Program-made: the position numbers and the translations under genes
Shown here: positions 46,495-55,547 of the stretch, in pieces
How the letters are laid out: every line of letters begins with the position of its first letter
How positions within the stretch are numbered: position 1 is the first letter of the stretch
The notes under the pieces: generated by a model
Told to the model about the DNA's origin: nothing
The model's database searches: none
What the model saw: the letters and a program-made list of their open reading frames with translations, nothing else
NCBI GenBank assembly: GCA_964475125.1
Contig: CAYYWP010000001.1
Span: 1 to 64,000 of the forward strand
Reading direction: 5' to 3'
Length of the DNA: 64,000 bases
From: CAYYWP01 sp964475125
Lineage (GTDB): Bacteria > Desulfobacterota > Binatia > HRBIN30 > CADEER01

Positions 46495-47463
46495 ATGCCG
46501 CGAGCCCTGACCAGTCGCAGCTCGGCCCAGGTGCGCGAGCTGATCGCCAAGGCCGAGGTGTTGCTCGACGCCCTGCCGTACATCCGCCGCTTCGCCGGCA
46601 AGACGCTGGTGATCAAGTACGGCGGGCACGCGATGATCGACGAGGCGCTCAAGGACAGCTTCGCGCGCGACATCGTGCTGCTGAAGTTCGTCGGCATCAA
46701 TCCGGTGATCGTGCACGGCGGTGGACCACAGATCGGCGCCATGCTGGCCCAGCTCGGCATCGAGTCGCGCTTCGTGCGCGGCATGCGCGTGACCGACCAG
46801 GCGACGATGGACGTCGTCGAGATGGTGTTGGTGGGCAAGACCAACAAGGAAATCGTCACCCTGATCCACCGCCACGGCGGCCATGCCGTCGGCCTGTCCG
46901 GCAAGGACGGCGAACTGATTCGCGCCCGTCAGCTGAAGATGCGCGTCCCCGGTGCGAGCGGTGGCGACGAAGAGCTCGACCTCGGCATGGTCGGTGAGGT
47001 GACGGCGGTCAACCCGCTGGTGCTCGAAACGCTCGACCGCGGCGACATCATCCCGGTCATCGCCCCCGTCGGGGTCGGCGACGGCGGTGAGACGTACAAC
47101 ATCAATGCGGATCTGGTCGCCGGCAAGGTGGCGGAGGCGCTGGGGGCAGAGAAGCTCATTCTGCTCACCGACGTCGAGGGCATCCGCGACGCCAGCGGAC
47201 AGGTGCTGGCGAGCCTCGACGACGCGCAGGCGCGCCGCCTCATCGGCGAGGGCGTCATCGGCGAGGGCATGATCCCCAAGGTCGAGTGCTGCCTGGAGGC
47301 GTTGCGCAACGGCGTCAAGCAGACGCACATCATCGACGGGCGACTGCGCCACGCCATCTTGCTCGAGACCTTCACCCGCGAGGGGGTGGGCACCGAAGTC
47401 GTCCGCGAGGCCCGTGCCGGCTCGCGCGCCCGCGCCGTTGCGCGCCGCCTGGGGACGCGCTGA
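46495..47463 (+). CDS. argB: Acetylglutamate kinase
   Basis: A 322-residue amino-acid kinase catalysing the second step of arginine synthesis. KTLVIKYGGHAMIDEALKD near residue 35 and VIVHGGGPQIGAMLAQLGIE near residue 73 are the ATP and substrate loops. GEVTAVNPLVLETLD and GGETYNINADLVAGKVAEAL follow. The extra N-terminal helix (LIAKAEVLLDALPYIRRF) is typical of hexameric, arginine-inhibited enzymes, so feedback control is likely. It begins the arg cluster; argD follows within 2 bases. Confidence 0.96.
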   Translation: MPRALTSRSSAQVRELIAKAEVLLDALPYIRRFAGKTLVIKYGGHAMIDEALKDSFARDIVLLKFVGINPVIVHGGGPQIGAMLAQLGIESRFVRGMRVTDQATMDVVEMVLVGKTNKEIVTLIHRHGGHAVGLSGKDGELIRARQLKMRVPGASGGDEELDLGMVGEVTAVNPLVLETLDRGDIIPVIAPVGVGDGGETYNINADLVAGKVAEALGAEKLILLTDVEGIRDASGQVLASLDDAQARRLIGEGVIGEGMIPKVECCLEALRNGVKQTHIIDGRLRHAILLETFTREGVGTEVVREARAGSRARAVARRLGTR

Positions 47464-47464
47464 G

Positions 47465-48649
47465 ATGACGAGCGCCGAGATCATCGCCCTGGCTGACCGC
47501 TACCTGTTCCCCACCTATGCGCGCACGCCGCTCGCCCTGGTCAGCGGCGAGGGCTGCCGGGTGTGGGACGCCGATGGCCAACGCTATCTGGATTTCTTCT
47601 CCAGCACGGTGGTCACCTGCCTCGGGCACCAGCATCCCGCCCTCGTGCGGGCCATCGCCGCACAGGCGCAGCACATCCTGCACGTCTCCAACCTGCACTA
47701 CTGTGAGCCGCAAGCCCGCCTCGCCGAACGCCTGGTGACGCGCTCGTTCGCCGACCGCGTCTTCCTCTGCAACAGCGGCGCCGAGGCCAACGAGGCGGCC
47801 ATCAAACTCGCGCGCCGCCATGGGCATGCGCGCGCCGACGGCCGCTACGAGATCATCACGGCCTTCAACTCCTTTCACGGCCGCACCTTGGCCACCATCG
47901 CCGCCACTGGCCAGGAGAAGGTCCGCGTCGGCTTCGAACCCGTGCAGGCCGGCTTTGTCTACGCCGCTTACGACGACATCGGGGCGATCGAGGCCGCGCT
48001 GACGCCGCGCACGGTCGCCGTCATGGTCGAGCCGGTGCAGGGCGAGGGCGGCATCGTCACCCCGGAGGCGGCCTACTTCCAGGCTCTGCGCGCCCTGTGC
48101 GACCGACATGACCTGCTGCTGATCTTCGACGAGATTCAGACCGGTATGGGACGCACCGGCACGCTGTTCACCTACGAGCAGCTCGGCGTGACGCCGGACG
48201 TCATGACGCTGGCGAAGGGACTGGGTGGCGGAGTCCCGATCGGCGCCATGCTGGCGAGCGAGGACCTCGCCGCGGCTCTCGACCGCGGCTCGCACGGCTC
48301 GACGTTCGGCGGCAATGCCCTCACCTGTGCCGTGGCGCTCGCCGTGCTCGAGGTGCTCGAGAACGACGGCGTGCTCGCCAACGCCGCCGCCATGGGGGCG
48401 CGGCTGCGCGCCGGGCTGGTCGCGCTGGCGGCCAAGCACTCACAGATCGCCGCCGTGCGCGGGCGCGGGCTGCTGCTCGGCGTGCAGCTCACCGAGCCCG
48501 GTGCGGCCGTCGTCGACCGCTGCCTGGCGCGCGGTCTGATCATCAACTGCACGGTCAACACCGTCTTGCGGCTGACTCCGCCGTTGACCGTCACCGCCGG
48601 CGAAGTCGACGAGGCACTCGCCGTACTCGACGCGGCGCTGCCAGCATGA
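47465..48649 (+). CDS. argD: Acetylornithine aminotransferase
   Basis: A 394-residue PLP enzyme of class III. It has ALVSGEGCRVWDADGQRYLD, FLCNSGAEANEAAIKLAR near residue 100, FNSFHGRTLATIAATGQ near residue 137, the PLP Asp in LLIFDEIQTGMGRTG near residue 221 and the PLP lysine in VMTLAKGLGGGVPIGAM near residue 250. It may also act as succinyldiaminopimelate aminotransferase, but the DapL gene here makes that unneeded. The start follows the argB stop by one base, and its stop overlaps argF (ATGA). Confidence 0.95.
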   Translation: MTSAEIIALADRYLFPTYARTPLALVSGEGCRVWDADGQRYLDFFSSTVVTCLGHQHPALVRAIAAQAQHILHVSNLHYCEPQARLAERLVTRSFADRVFLCNSGAEANEAAIKLARRHGHARADGRYEIITAFNSFHGRTLATIAATGQEKVRVGFEPVQAGFVYAAYDDIGAIEAALTPRTVAVMVEPVQGEGGIVTPEAAYFQALRALCDRHDLLLIFDEIQTGMGRTGTLFTYEQLGVTPDVMTLAKGLGGGVPIGAMLASEDLAAALDRGSHGSTFGGNALTCAVALAVLEVLENDGVLANAAAMGARLRAGLVALAAKHSQIAAVRGRGLLLGVQLTEPGAAVVDRCLARGLIINCTVNTVLRLTPPLTVTAGEVDEALAVLDAALPA

Positions 48650-49569
48650 AGCGCGATTTTCTCGCCCTCGATGGGCTCACGCGCGCCGAGCTGGACGAAA
48701 TCCTCCACCTCTCGGCCCGCCTCAAGCGCGAGCTCAAGAGCGGGCGCCGGGAGCCGTTGCTGGCCGGCAAGACGCTGGCCATGATCTTCGAGAAGCCCAG
48801 CCTGCGCACCCGCGTCACCTTCGAAGTCGGGATGACCCAGCTCGGGGGCTTCGCCGTCTATCTGACGCCGAACGACATCCGGCTCGGCGAGCGCGAATCG
48901 GTGGCCGACATCGCGCGCAACCTCGAGCGCTGGGTGGACTTCATCATGGCGCGCACCAACGATCATCAGACGCTGATCGAGCTGAGCGCGCACGCCCACA
49001 TCCCGGTCATCAACGGCCTCTCCGACCAACGCCACCCCTGTCAGGTGCTGAGTGACTGTTTCACCCTGCTCGAGCACCTCGGCCATCTGGAGGGCTTGCG
49101 CATCGCCTGGCTCGGCGACGGCAACAACGTGGCCAATTCCTGGATCGCCGGCGCCGCCCGCTTCGGCTTCACGGTCGCGCTCGCCTGCCCGCCCGGATAC
49201 GAGCCCGAGGCGGCGCTGGTGGCGGCGGCGCGCGCCGACGGCGCGCAGATCGAAATCACCCACGAGGTGCGCGAGGCCGCGGCCGGGGCCGACGTCGTCT
49301 ACACCGACGTGTGGACCAGCATGGGGCAGGAAGCCGAGGCGGCGCGCCGCCGCCGTGATTTCGCCGGCTACCAGCTCGACGCCGCCGCCTTGCGCGCCGC
49401 CAAGCCCGGCGCCCTCGTCATGCACTGCCTGCCGGCACACCGCGGCGAGGAAATCACCAGCGAGGCAATCGACGGGCCGCAGTCCGTCGTCTTCGACCAG
49501 GCCGAAAATCGCCTCCACGTGCAGAAGGGCGTGCTGGCGTGGCTCAATCAGCAGATGAGTCGACACTGA
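48646..49569 (+). CDS. argF: Ornithine carbamoyltransferase
   Basis: A 307-residue transcarbamylase making citrulline. Carbamoyl-phosphate motif is EKPSLRTRVTFEVGM near residue 47. HPCQVLSDCFTLLEHLG near residue 127 and DVWTSMGQEAEA near residue 222 follow, with the closing MHCLPAHRGEEI near residue 259. The SLRTR form instead of STRTR is found in many bacteria. The HCLP motif supports ornithine rather than aspartate as substrate. It ends the tight argBDF unit; a palindromic spacer separates it from argG. Confidence 0.95.
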   Translation: MKRDFLALDGLTRAELDEILHLSARLKRELKSGRREPLLAGKTLAMIFEKPSLRTRVTFEVGMTQLGGFAVYLTPNDIRLGERESVADIARNLERWVDFIMARTNDHQTLIELSAHAHIPVINGLSDQRHPCQVLSDCFTLLEHLGHLEGLRIAWLGDGNNVANSWIAGAARFGFTVALACPPGYEPEAALVAAARADGAQIEITHEVREAAAGADVVYTDVWTSMGQEAEAARRRRDFAGYQLDAAALRAAKPGALVMHCLPAHRGEEITSEAIDGPQSVVFDQAENRLHVQKGVLAWLNQQMSRH

Positions 49570-49581
49570 GCGAGGAAAGGC

Positions 49582-49673
49582 GTGACCGGTGACCAGTGAC
49601 CGGTGACCAGTCGACGAGGCGCGGCCGCGGTCGAAGACCGGTCACTGGTCACCGGTAACTGGTCACCGGTCAC
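49582..49673. repeat. Long palindrome built of GGTGACC/GGTCACC units
   Basis: The left arm is GTGACCGGTGACCAGTGACC, repeated on to AGTCGAC at 49615. The right arm is ACCGGTCACTGGTCACCGGT, then AACTGGTCACCGGTCAC to 49673. The arms pair over about 30 bases with a G+C-rich loop. It lies between argF and argG and ends 25 bases before the argG start, so it must be transcribed in the arg message. Confidence 0.8.
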
Positions 49674-49698
49674 GACTCTTCGTTTTCGACAGGAGCGT

Positions 49699-50908
49699 AT
49701 GAACGACAAACCCAAGAAGATCGTCCTCGCCTATTCGGGCGGTCTGGATACGTCGGTGATCCTCAAGTGGCTGATCGAGCGCTACGCGGTGCCGGTGGTC
49801 GCCTTCTGTGCCGATCTCGGTCAGGGCGACGAGCTCGAGCCGGCGCGTCAGAAGGCACAGGCCGCCGGGGCCGCCGGCATCTACATCGATGACCTTCGCG
49901 AGGAATTCGTGCGCGATTTCGTCTTTCCGATGCTGCGGGCGGCGGCGATCTACGAGCACGTCTATTTGCTCGGGACCTCGATCGCGCGGCCGCTGATCGC
50001 CAAGCGCCAGATCNNNNNNNNNNNNNNNNNNNGGGGCCGACACCGTTTCACATGGCGCGACGGGAAAGGGCAACGACCAGGTCCGCTTCGAGCTGACCTA
50101 CTACGCCCTCGAGCCGGGCATTCGGGTCATCGCCCCCTGGCGCCTCTGGGACCTGACTTCGCGCAGCAAGCTGATCGCCTATGCCGAGCGGCACGGGATT
50201 CCCGTTCCGGTGACGCGGGAGAAGCCCTACAGCACCGACCGCAACCTCCTGCACATCAGCTACGAGGGCGGCGTGCTCGAGGATCCGTGGCGCGAGCCCT
50301 ATGACGACATGTTCGTCCTCTCGGTCTCGCCGGAGCAGGCACCCGACCGCGCCGAATACATCGAGGTCGATTTCGAGGCCGGTGATCCGGTGCGCCTCAA
50401 CGGCGTCGCGCTCTCCCCCGCCGCCTTGTTGGCCGCCGCCAACGAGGTCGGAGGCCGCCACGGGGTCGGGCGCGTCGACTTGGTGGAGAATCGCTATGTG
50501 GGGATGAAATCGCGCGGCGTCTATGAAACCCCCGGCGGCACGATCCTGCACGTCGCCCACCGGGCGGTCGAGTCGCTGACGCTCGACCGCGAAGTGATGC
50601 ACCTGCGCGATAGCCTCATCCCGCGTTACGCGGAGATGGTGTACTACGGCTACTGGTATGCTCCCGAGCGCACCGTGCTGCAGGCGGCCATCGACGAAGC
50701 GCAACGCACCGTCACCGGAACGGCTCGCCTCAAACTCTACAAGGGCAACGTCATGGTCGCCGGACGCAAGGCGGCACGCTCGCTGTACAACCCCGAGGTG
50801 GCGACGTTCGAGGACGACCAGGTGTACCGGCAGGCGGACGCCGAAGGCTTCATCCGCCTGAATGCGCTGCGCTTGCGCATCCGCGCGCTGGTGGAGAAGG
50901 CCTCGTGA
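49699..50908 (+). CDS. argG: Argininosuccinate synthase, with assembly gap
   Basis: Joins citrulline and aspartate using ATP. The N-type PPi loop KIVLAYSGGLDTSVILKWLI is at the start. The sequence stops at RPLIAKRQI, then 19 N, then GADTVSHGATGKGNDQVRF. Family proteins have about six residues there (EIAEKE type), so the gap is nearly the right size, but 19 is not a multiple of three and puts the halves out of frame. The gene is surely intact. Later SYEGGVLEDPWRE and the GMKSRGVYETPGG block are normal. AGGAG precedes the ATG. Confidence 0.93.
50014..50032. other. Assembly gap (19 N) inside argG
   Basis: Family comparison suggests about 18 or 21 real bases here, making this a small, estimated gap unlike the ten-N ones. 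Confidence 0.85.
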
Positions 50909-50965
50909 ACTCCCCGGCCGCGCAACGTCCGCAACCGCACCGCTCTTGCCCGCAGAGACGCACCG

Positions 50966-52363
50966 ATGCCGGCGCGCCGTAAGTCGCGGCAGCCGCCGCC
51001 CCACAAGGCGTGGTCGGGGCGCATGGCCGCGGCGACGCATCCCCTGGTCGAGGCGTTTACCACGTCGTATCCGGTGGACTGGCGCCTGTACCCGTACGAC
51101 ATCGCCGGCAGCGTCGCCCACTGTCGCATGCTGGCCCGCCAGCGCATCATTCCGCAGCGGGATGCGGCCCGCATCATCGCCGCCCTCGGCCGCATCCGCC
51201 GCGAGTTCGAGCGCGGGACCTTCCGCGCCACGGCCAGCGACGAAGACGTGCACATGGCCGTCGAGCGGCGCCTCATCGAGCTGATCGGAGTCAGCGGCGG
51301 CAAGCTCCATACGGCCCGCAGCCGCAACGACCAGATCGCGCTCGACCTGCGCCTGTACGTCCGCGATGCCATCAGCGCGCTGCGCCGCCAGATCGGCGAG
51401 CTGCAACGAGCCCTCGGCCGGCTGGCGCGACGACACGAGCGCGCGATCATGCCCGGCTTCACACACCTGCAGCCGGCCCAGCCGGTGCTGTTTGCCCACC
51501 ACCTGCTGGCCTACGTCGAGATGCTCAGCCGCGATGAGGGCCGCCTGGCCGACTGTCTGGCGCGCACGACGGTCCTACCGCTCGGGGCTGGCGCACTGGC
51601 GGGCACGACTTTTCCGATCGACCGCGCCTTCGTCGCGCGTCAGCTCGCCTTCGATGCCATCAGTGAGAACAGCCTCGATGCGGTCAGCGATCGCGATTTC
51701 ATTGCCGAGTTGCTGGCCGCGCTCGCCGTGATGGGCATGCACCTGAGTCGATTCGCCGACGAGATCGTCCTGTGGTCGTCGCAGCAGTTCGGCTTCATCG
51801 AATTGCCGGACGCCTTCGCCACCGGCAGCTCGATGATGCCGCAGAAGAAGAATCCCGACGTCGCCGAACTGGTCCGCGCCAAGACCGGCCGGCTGTATGG
51901 CAACTGGGTCAATCTCCTGACCGTCCTCAAGGGCTTGCCCTTGGCCTATAACCGCGACCTGCAAGAGGACAAACCACCGCTGTTCGACAGCGTCGACACC
52001 GCGCGCGCCATGCTCGAGATCCTCAGCGCCATGGTGCCCCACCTGCGCGTGCGCGAGGCGAGCATGCGCGCCGCCGCCGCGGCTGGTTACACCCTGGCGA
52101 CGGAGCTGGCGGATTATCTCGCCGCCAAAGGCCTGCCCTTTCGGGAGGCGCATGCCGTGGTCGGCGCGATCGTTCGCCAGGCGGTGGCCGAAGGACGCCC
52201 CCTGGAGGCGCTCACGTTGGCCGAGCTGCGACGCTTCTCGCCGGCCTTCGCTCCCGACGTGCGCCGCTGGTTGCGTCACGAGGCGGCGATTCGCCGCCGG
52301 CGCGCCCGCGGCGGCACGGCGCCCGCCAATGTCGCGCGCCGGCTCACCGCGCTCGGCGTCTGA
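50966..52363 (+). CDS. argH: Argininosuccinate lyase
   Basis: A 465-residue fumarase-superfamily lyase releasing arginine and fumarate. It has the block KLHTARSRNDQIALDLRLYV near residue 113, MPGFTHLQPAQPVLFAHHLL near residue 162 with the catalytic His, and the signature GSSMMPQKKNPDVAELVRAK near residue 290. The N-terminal 20 residues are a basic extension before WSGRMAAATHPLVEAF, so ATG at 51023 may be the real start. It ends the arginine cluster; a lipoprotein gene follows 3 bases later. Confidence 0.94.
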   Translation: MPARRKSRQPPPHKAWSGRMAAATHPLVEAFTTSYPVDWRLYPYDIAGSVAHCRMLARQRIIPQRDAARIIAALGRIRREFERGTFRATASDEDVHMAVERRLIELIGVSGGKLHTARSRNDQIALDLRLYVRDAISALRRQIGELQRALGRLARRHERAIMPGFTHLQPAQPVLFAHHLLAYVEMLSRDEGRLADCLARTTVLPLGAGALAGTTFPIDRAFVARQLAFDAISENSLDAVSDRDFIAELLAALAVMGMHLSRFADEIVLWSSQQFGFIELPDAFATGSSMMPQKKNPDVAELVRAKTGRLYGNWVNLLTVLKGLPLAYNRDLQEDKPPLFDSVDTARAMLEILSAMVPHLRVREASMRAAAAAGYTLATELADYLAAKGLPFREAHAVVGAIVRQAVAEGRPLEALTLAELRRFSPAFAPDVRRWLRHEAAIRRRRARGGTAPANVARRLTALGV

Positions 52364-52366
52364 GCC

Positions 52367-52870
52367 ATGCGGCCTTCGGGCACCGCCCGGCGCCTGCGCC
52401 TCCTCCTGGCCGCGTTCATCACCGGCGGGGCGCTGGCCGGCGCTTGCGGCCGCAAGACGCCGGTGCGCCCACCGGAGTTCGTCGCCCCGGCGGCAATCAC
52501 CGCCTTGCGCGCCGACAACGCGGCGACCGCCATTCGCCTCACCTGGAAGCGGCCGGGCGCGACAGCCGACGGCGGCAAACTCTTCGACCTCGCCAGCTTC
52601 GTCGTCGAGCGCGCCGTCGGGGGGGCAGCCTTTGCGGTCGTGGGGAACGTGCCGGTGACCGACCGGGATCGGCTGCGTCAACAGCGCAGCTTCCAGTTCT
52701 CCGACCAAGACGTCAACGCCGGTGAGAGCTACCGCTATCGCGTCCACTCGTTGACCCTGGACGGATACCAGAGCGCGCCGTCGAACGTGGTCGAGATCGT
52801 GCGACAGGTGCCGACCGTCACCCCGACGGGCGCACCGACCGCGACCCCGACGGCCGTGACGATCGATTAG
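52367..52870 (+). CDS. Lipoprotein with LptM-like start and fibronectin-III-like domain
   Basis: A 167-residue lipoprotein. The signal peptide ends in GGALAGACGRKTPVRPPE; a Cys followed by G-x-K-x-P-x-x-P resembles the small lipoprotein LptM, which in E. coli (yifL) also lies near dapF and helps LptD assembly. After that comes a beta-sandwich region (ITALRADNAATAIRLTWKRP to VHSLTLDGYQSAPSNVVEIV) like a fibronectin type III domain, and a Thr/Pro repeat tail (TVTPTGAPTATPTAVTID). Extended LptM-like proteins with such a domain are not something I know as described, so the link is inference. Confidence 0.7.
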   Translation: MRPSGTARRLRLLLAAFITGGALAGACGRKTPVRPPEFVAPAAITALRADNAATAIRLTWKRPGATADGGKLFDLASFVVERAVGGAAFAVVGNVPVTDRDRLRQQRSFQFSDQDVNAGESYRYRVHSLTLDGYQSAPSNVVEIVRQVPTVTPTGAPTATPTAVTID

Positions 52871-52957
52871 CGCCCGCCCTTCGCGCCGCCAGGTTCGCGT
52901 GGTGGCCGCAGCGCAGCTTCCGGTTTGACCGGCTGCGTGCTAGCTCAGGTCGACCGC

Positions 52958-53803
52958 ATGACCACGCTGCCGTTCGTCAAGATGCACGGCATCGGCAACG
53001 ACTACGTCTACGTCGATTGCTTTCGCCATCACATCGCCGACGCGGCGGCGTTGGCGCGGCGCGTCAGTCCGCGGCACACCGGCATCGGCTCCGACGGCCT
53101 GATTCTCATCTGCCCCTCCGCCGTGGCCGACTGTCGGATGGAGATGTACAACGCCGACGGGAGCCGCGGCGACATGTGCGGCAACGGCATTCGCTGCGTG
53201 GGCAAATACGTCGCCGAGCGCGGGCTCTCGCAACACAACCCACTGCGCGTCGAGACGGACGCCGGGGTCAAGGTGCTCGAGCTGCATGCGCGCCACGGCG
53301 TGGTCGACGCGGTCACGGTCGACATGGGCGCGCCGATTCTCGACGGCCCCCGCATCCCGGTGGCGGCCGAGGGGCGAGTCGTCGAGGCGCCGCTTCTGGT
53401 CGGCGGCGCCACCTACGCCGTCACCTGTGTCTCGATGGGCAACCCCCACTGCGTCGTCTTCACACCCGCCGTCGAGACACTCGACCTGGCCCGCATCGGG
53501 CCGCTCTTCGAGCACCATTCGTTCTTTCCCCGGCGCGTCAACACCGAGTTCATCCAGATCGAGCACGAGGCGTTGTTGCGCATGCGGGTCTGGGAGCGCG
53601 GTTCCGGAGAGACCGCCGCCTGTGGGACGGGGGCGTGCGCCGCCCTGGTCGCCGCCGTGCTCACCGGCCGCGCCGCGCGCCGCGCCACGGTGCGCTTGCA
53701 GGGGGGGGACCTCGCCATCGAGTGGCGGGCCGAGAACGATCACGTCTATATGACCGGCGGGGCCACCGAAGTGTTCCGCGGCGAGTTGGAGATTGAAGCA
53801 TGA
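52958..53803 (+). CDS. dapF: Diaminopimelate epimerase
   Basis: A 281-residue enzyme converting LL- to meso-diaminopimelate. It begins TTLPFVKMHGIGNDYVYVDC. The two catalytic cysteines are in SRGDMCGNGIRCVGKY near residue 72 and SGETAACGTGACAALVAAVL near residue 220. Start ATG at 52958 is chosen by family alignment, as upstream codons add non-family residues. It overlaps dapA by ATGA. Its substrate LL-DAP is the direct product of DapL encoded at the far end of the same cluster. Confidence 0.95.
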   Translation: MTTLPFVKMHGIGNDYVYVDCFRHHIADAAALARRVSPRHTGIGSDGLILICPSAVADCRMEMYNADGSRGDMCGNGIRCVGKYVAERGLSQHNPLRVETDAGVKVLELHARHGVVDAVTVDMGAPILDGPRIPVAAEGRVVEAPLLVGGATYAVTCVSMGNPHCVVFTPAVETLDLARIGPLFEHHSFFPRRVNTEFIQIEHEALLRMRVWERGSGETAACGTGACAALVAAVLTGRAARRATVRLQGGDLAIEWRAENDHVYMTGGATEVFRGELEIEA

Positions 53804-54681
53804 AACCCCGCTTTCCCGGCGTCCTGACGGCGCTCGTCACCCCCTTTCGCGGCAGCGAGATCGACTACCCCGCCCTCGAGCGGCTGGTCGACGATCAAAT
53901 CGCCGCTGGCGTCGGCGGCTTGGTGCCCTGTGGTAGCACCGGCGAGTCGGCGACGCTGTCTCACAAGGAGCACGTCGACGTCATCCGCCACGTCGTCACC
54001 CGCGTCGCTCATCGCGTCCCGGTCGTCGCCGGTACCGGCTCCAACTCGACCAGCGAAGCGATCCGGCTGACCTGCGCGGCCAAGGAGGCCGGCGCAGATG
54101 GCGCGCTGTTGATCTCGCCCTATTACAACAAGCCGACCCAGGAAGGGATCTATCAGCACTATCGCGCCATCGCCGAGGCGGCGCACCTGCCTCTCATCGT
54201 CTACAACATTCCCGGCCGCACGAGCTCGAAGATCGAGGCGGCGACCCTGGCGCGCCTCGCCGAGCTGGACGATATCGTCGGCGTCAAGGAAGCGACCGGG
54301 TCGCTGGACGAGTGCCAGGAGGTGATCGCGCGCTGCGGAGACGCGCTGGCCGTGTATGCCGGCGATGATTCCCTCACCCTCCCCATCGTCGCCGTCGGCG
54401 GCATCGGCGTCATTTCCGTCATCAGCAACTGCCTGCCGCGACCGTGGGTCGAGGCCGTGCAGGCGGCCCTCGACGGCAACTGGGCCGAAGCCCGCCGCCG
54501 CCACTACGCCTTGCTGCCGCTCATGCGCGCCCTCTTCCTCGAAACCAACCCGATTCCCATCAAGGCCGCCATGGCCATGCTGGGGCTCTGCCAGGACGAT
54601 CTCAGGCTGCCGCTGGTGCCCATGAGCGAGGCGCCGCGGGTGCGATTGCGCCGGGTCCTGCAAGACCTGGGGGCCCTGTGA
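53800..54681 (+). CDS. dapA: 4-hydroxy-tetrahydrodipicolinate synthase
   Basis: A 293-residue class I aldolase condensing pyruvate and aspartate semialdehyde. Motifs: LTALVTPFRGSEIDY at the start, PCGSTGESATLSHKEH near residue 43, the catalytic Tyr in LIVYNIPGRTSSKI near residue 132, and the Schiff-base Lys in IVGVKEATGSLDEC near residue 161. His at the allosteric or substrate-side SHKEH suggests possible lysine control, as in E. coli, but this is uncertain. It is followed by dapB after 46 bases. Confidence 0.95.
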   Translation: MKPRFPGVLTALVTPFRGSEIDYPALERLVDDQIAAGVGGLVPCGSTGESATLSHKEHVDVIRHVVTRVAHRVPVVAGTGSNSTSEAIRLTCAAKEAGADGALLISPYYNKPTQEGIYQHYRAIAEAAHLPLIVYNIPGRTSSKIEAATLARLAELDDIVGVKEATGSLDECQEVIARCGDALAVYAGDDSLTLPIVAVGGIGVISVISNCLPRPWVEAVQAALDGNWAEARRRHYALLPLMRALFLETNPIPIKAAMAMLGLCQDDLRLPLVPMSEAPRVRLRRVLQDLGAL

Positions 54682-54727
54682 TGGGCCCGTCCCCACGGCG
54701 CTGATCAGCGGGCGCGCCGGTGAACTC

Positions 54728-55543
54728 ATGAGCGTGCCCTTGATCGTATGCGGTGCGGCGGGTCGCATGGGGCGAAGCCTGATCGCGCTCATCGCCCGCG
54801 AACCGGCCGCCCACCTGCACGCCGCCATCGAGGCCCCTCGGCACGACGCCCTCGGGCACGATGCGGGGGTCCTGGCTGGCATGGCGCACATCGGCGTGCC
54901 GGTGTCCGACGACTATGCCCGCGCGGCGCGCGCCAACACGGTCACGCTCGACTTCACCTCACCCAGCGCCTCGCTGGAGCACCTGCGGGTCGCGGCGGAC
55001 GCCGGCGCAGGCATCGTCATCGGCACGACCGGTTTCTCGACCGACGCCGAGCGGGAGATCGGCCAACTCGCACCGCGCACGCGTTCGCTAATCGCGGCCA
55101 ACATGAGCATCGGCGTCAACGTCCTGCTGACGCTGGTGCAACAGGCGGCGGCCGTGTTGGGCGACGCCTTCGATGTCGAGGTCGTCGAAATGCATCATCG
55201 CCACAAGGTCGATGCGCCGAGTGGCACGGCGCTGGCTCTCGGTCGCGCCGCCGCGGCGGGCTTGGGGCGCGACTTCGAGGGCAGCAAGCGGCTGGCGCGT
55301 GAAGGCCTCGTCGGGGCGCGCGCCGCAGCCGAGATCGGCATCGTCGCGCTGCGCGGCGGCGACGTGATCGGCGAACACACGGTGGTCTTCGCTGGCCTCG
55401 GCGAGCGCCTCGAGCTCACGCACCGGGCCCAGAGTCGCGACTGCCTGGCCCGCGGCGCGGTACGAGCCGCGATCTGGCTGGCCGCCCAACCAGTCGGTCG
55501 CTACAGTATGAACGACGTGTTGGGCCTGAGCGCTCGCCGCTGA
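54728..55543 (+). CDS. dapB: 4-hydroxy-tetrahydrodipicolinate reductase
   Basis: A 271-residue NAD(P)H reductase. The nucleotide loop is LIVCGAAGRMGRSLIALIA near the start, GTTGFS near residue 100, and the catalytic block VVEMHHRHKVDAPSGTALAL near residue 156. C-terminal GRYSMNDVLGL is typical. Its product tetrahydrodipicolinate is the substrate of DapL, whose gene converges from the right with only 4 bases between the stops. Confidence 0.95.
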   Translation: MSVPLIVCGAAGRMGRSLIALIAREPAAHLHAAIEAPRHDALGHDAGVLAGMAHIGVPVSDDYARAARANTVTLDFTSPSASLEHLRVAADAGAGIVIGTTGFSTDAEREIGQLAPRTRSLIAANMSIGVNVLLTLVQQAAAVLGDAFDVEVVEMHHRHKVDAPSGTALALGRAAAAGLGRDFEGSKRLAREGLVGARAAAEIGIVALRGGDVIGEHTVVFAGLGERLELTHRAQSRDCLARGAVRAAIWLAAQPVGRYSMNDVLGLSARR

Positions 55544-55547
55544 GCCC

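Noticed and set aside
49582..49673. CRISPR-like short repeats before argG
   Set aside because: The units are contiguous and palindromic, without unique spacers, and there are no cas genes.
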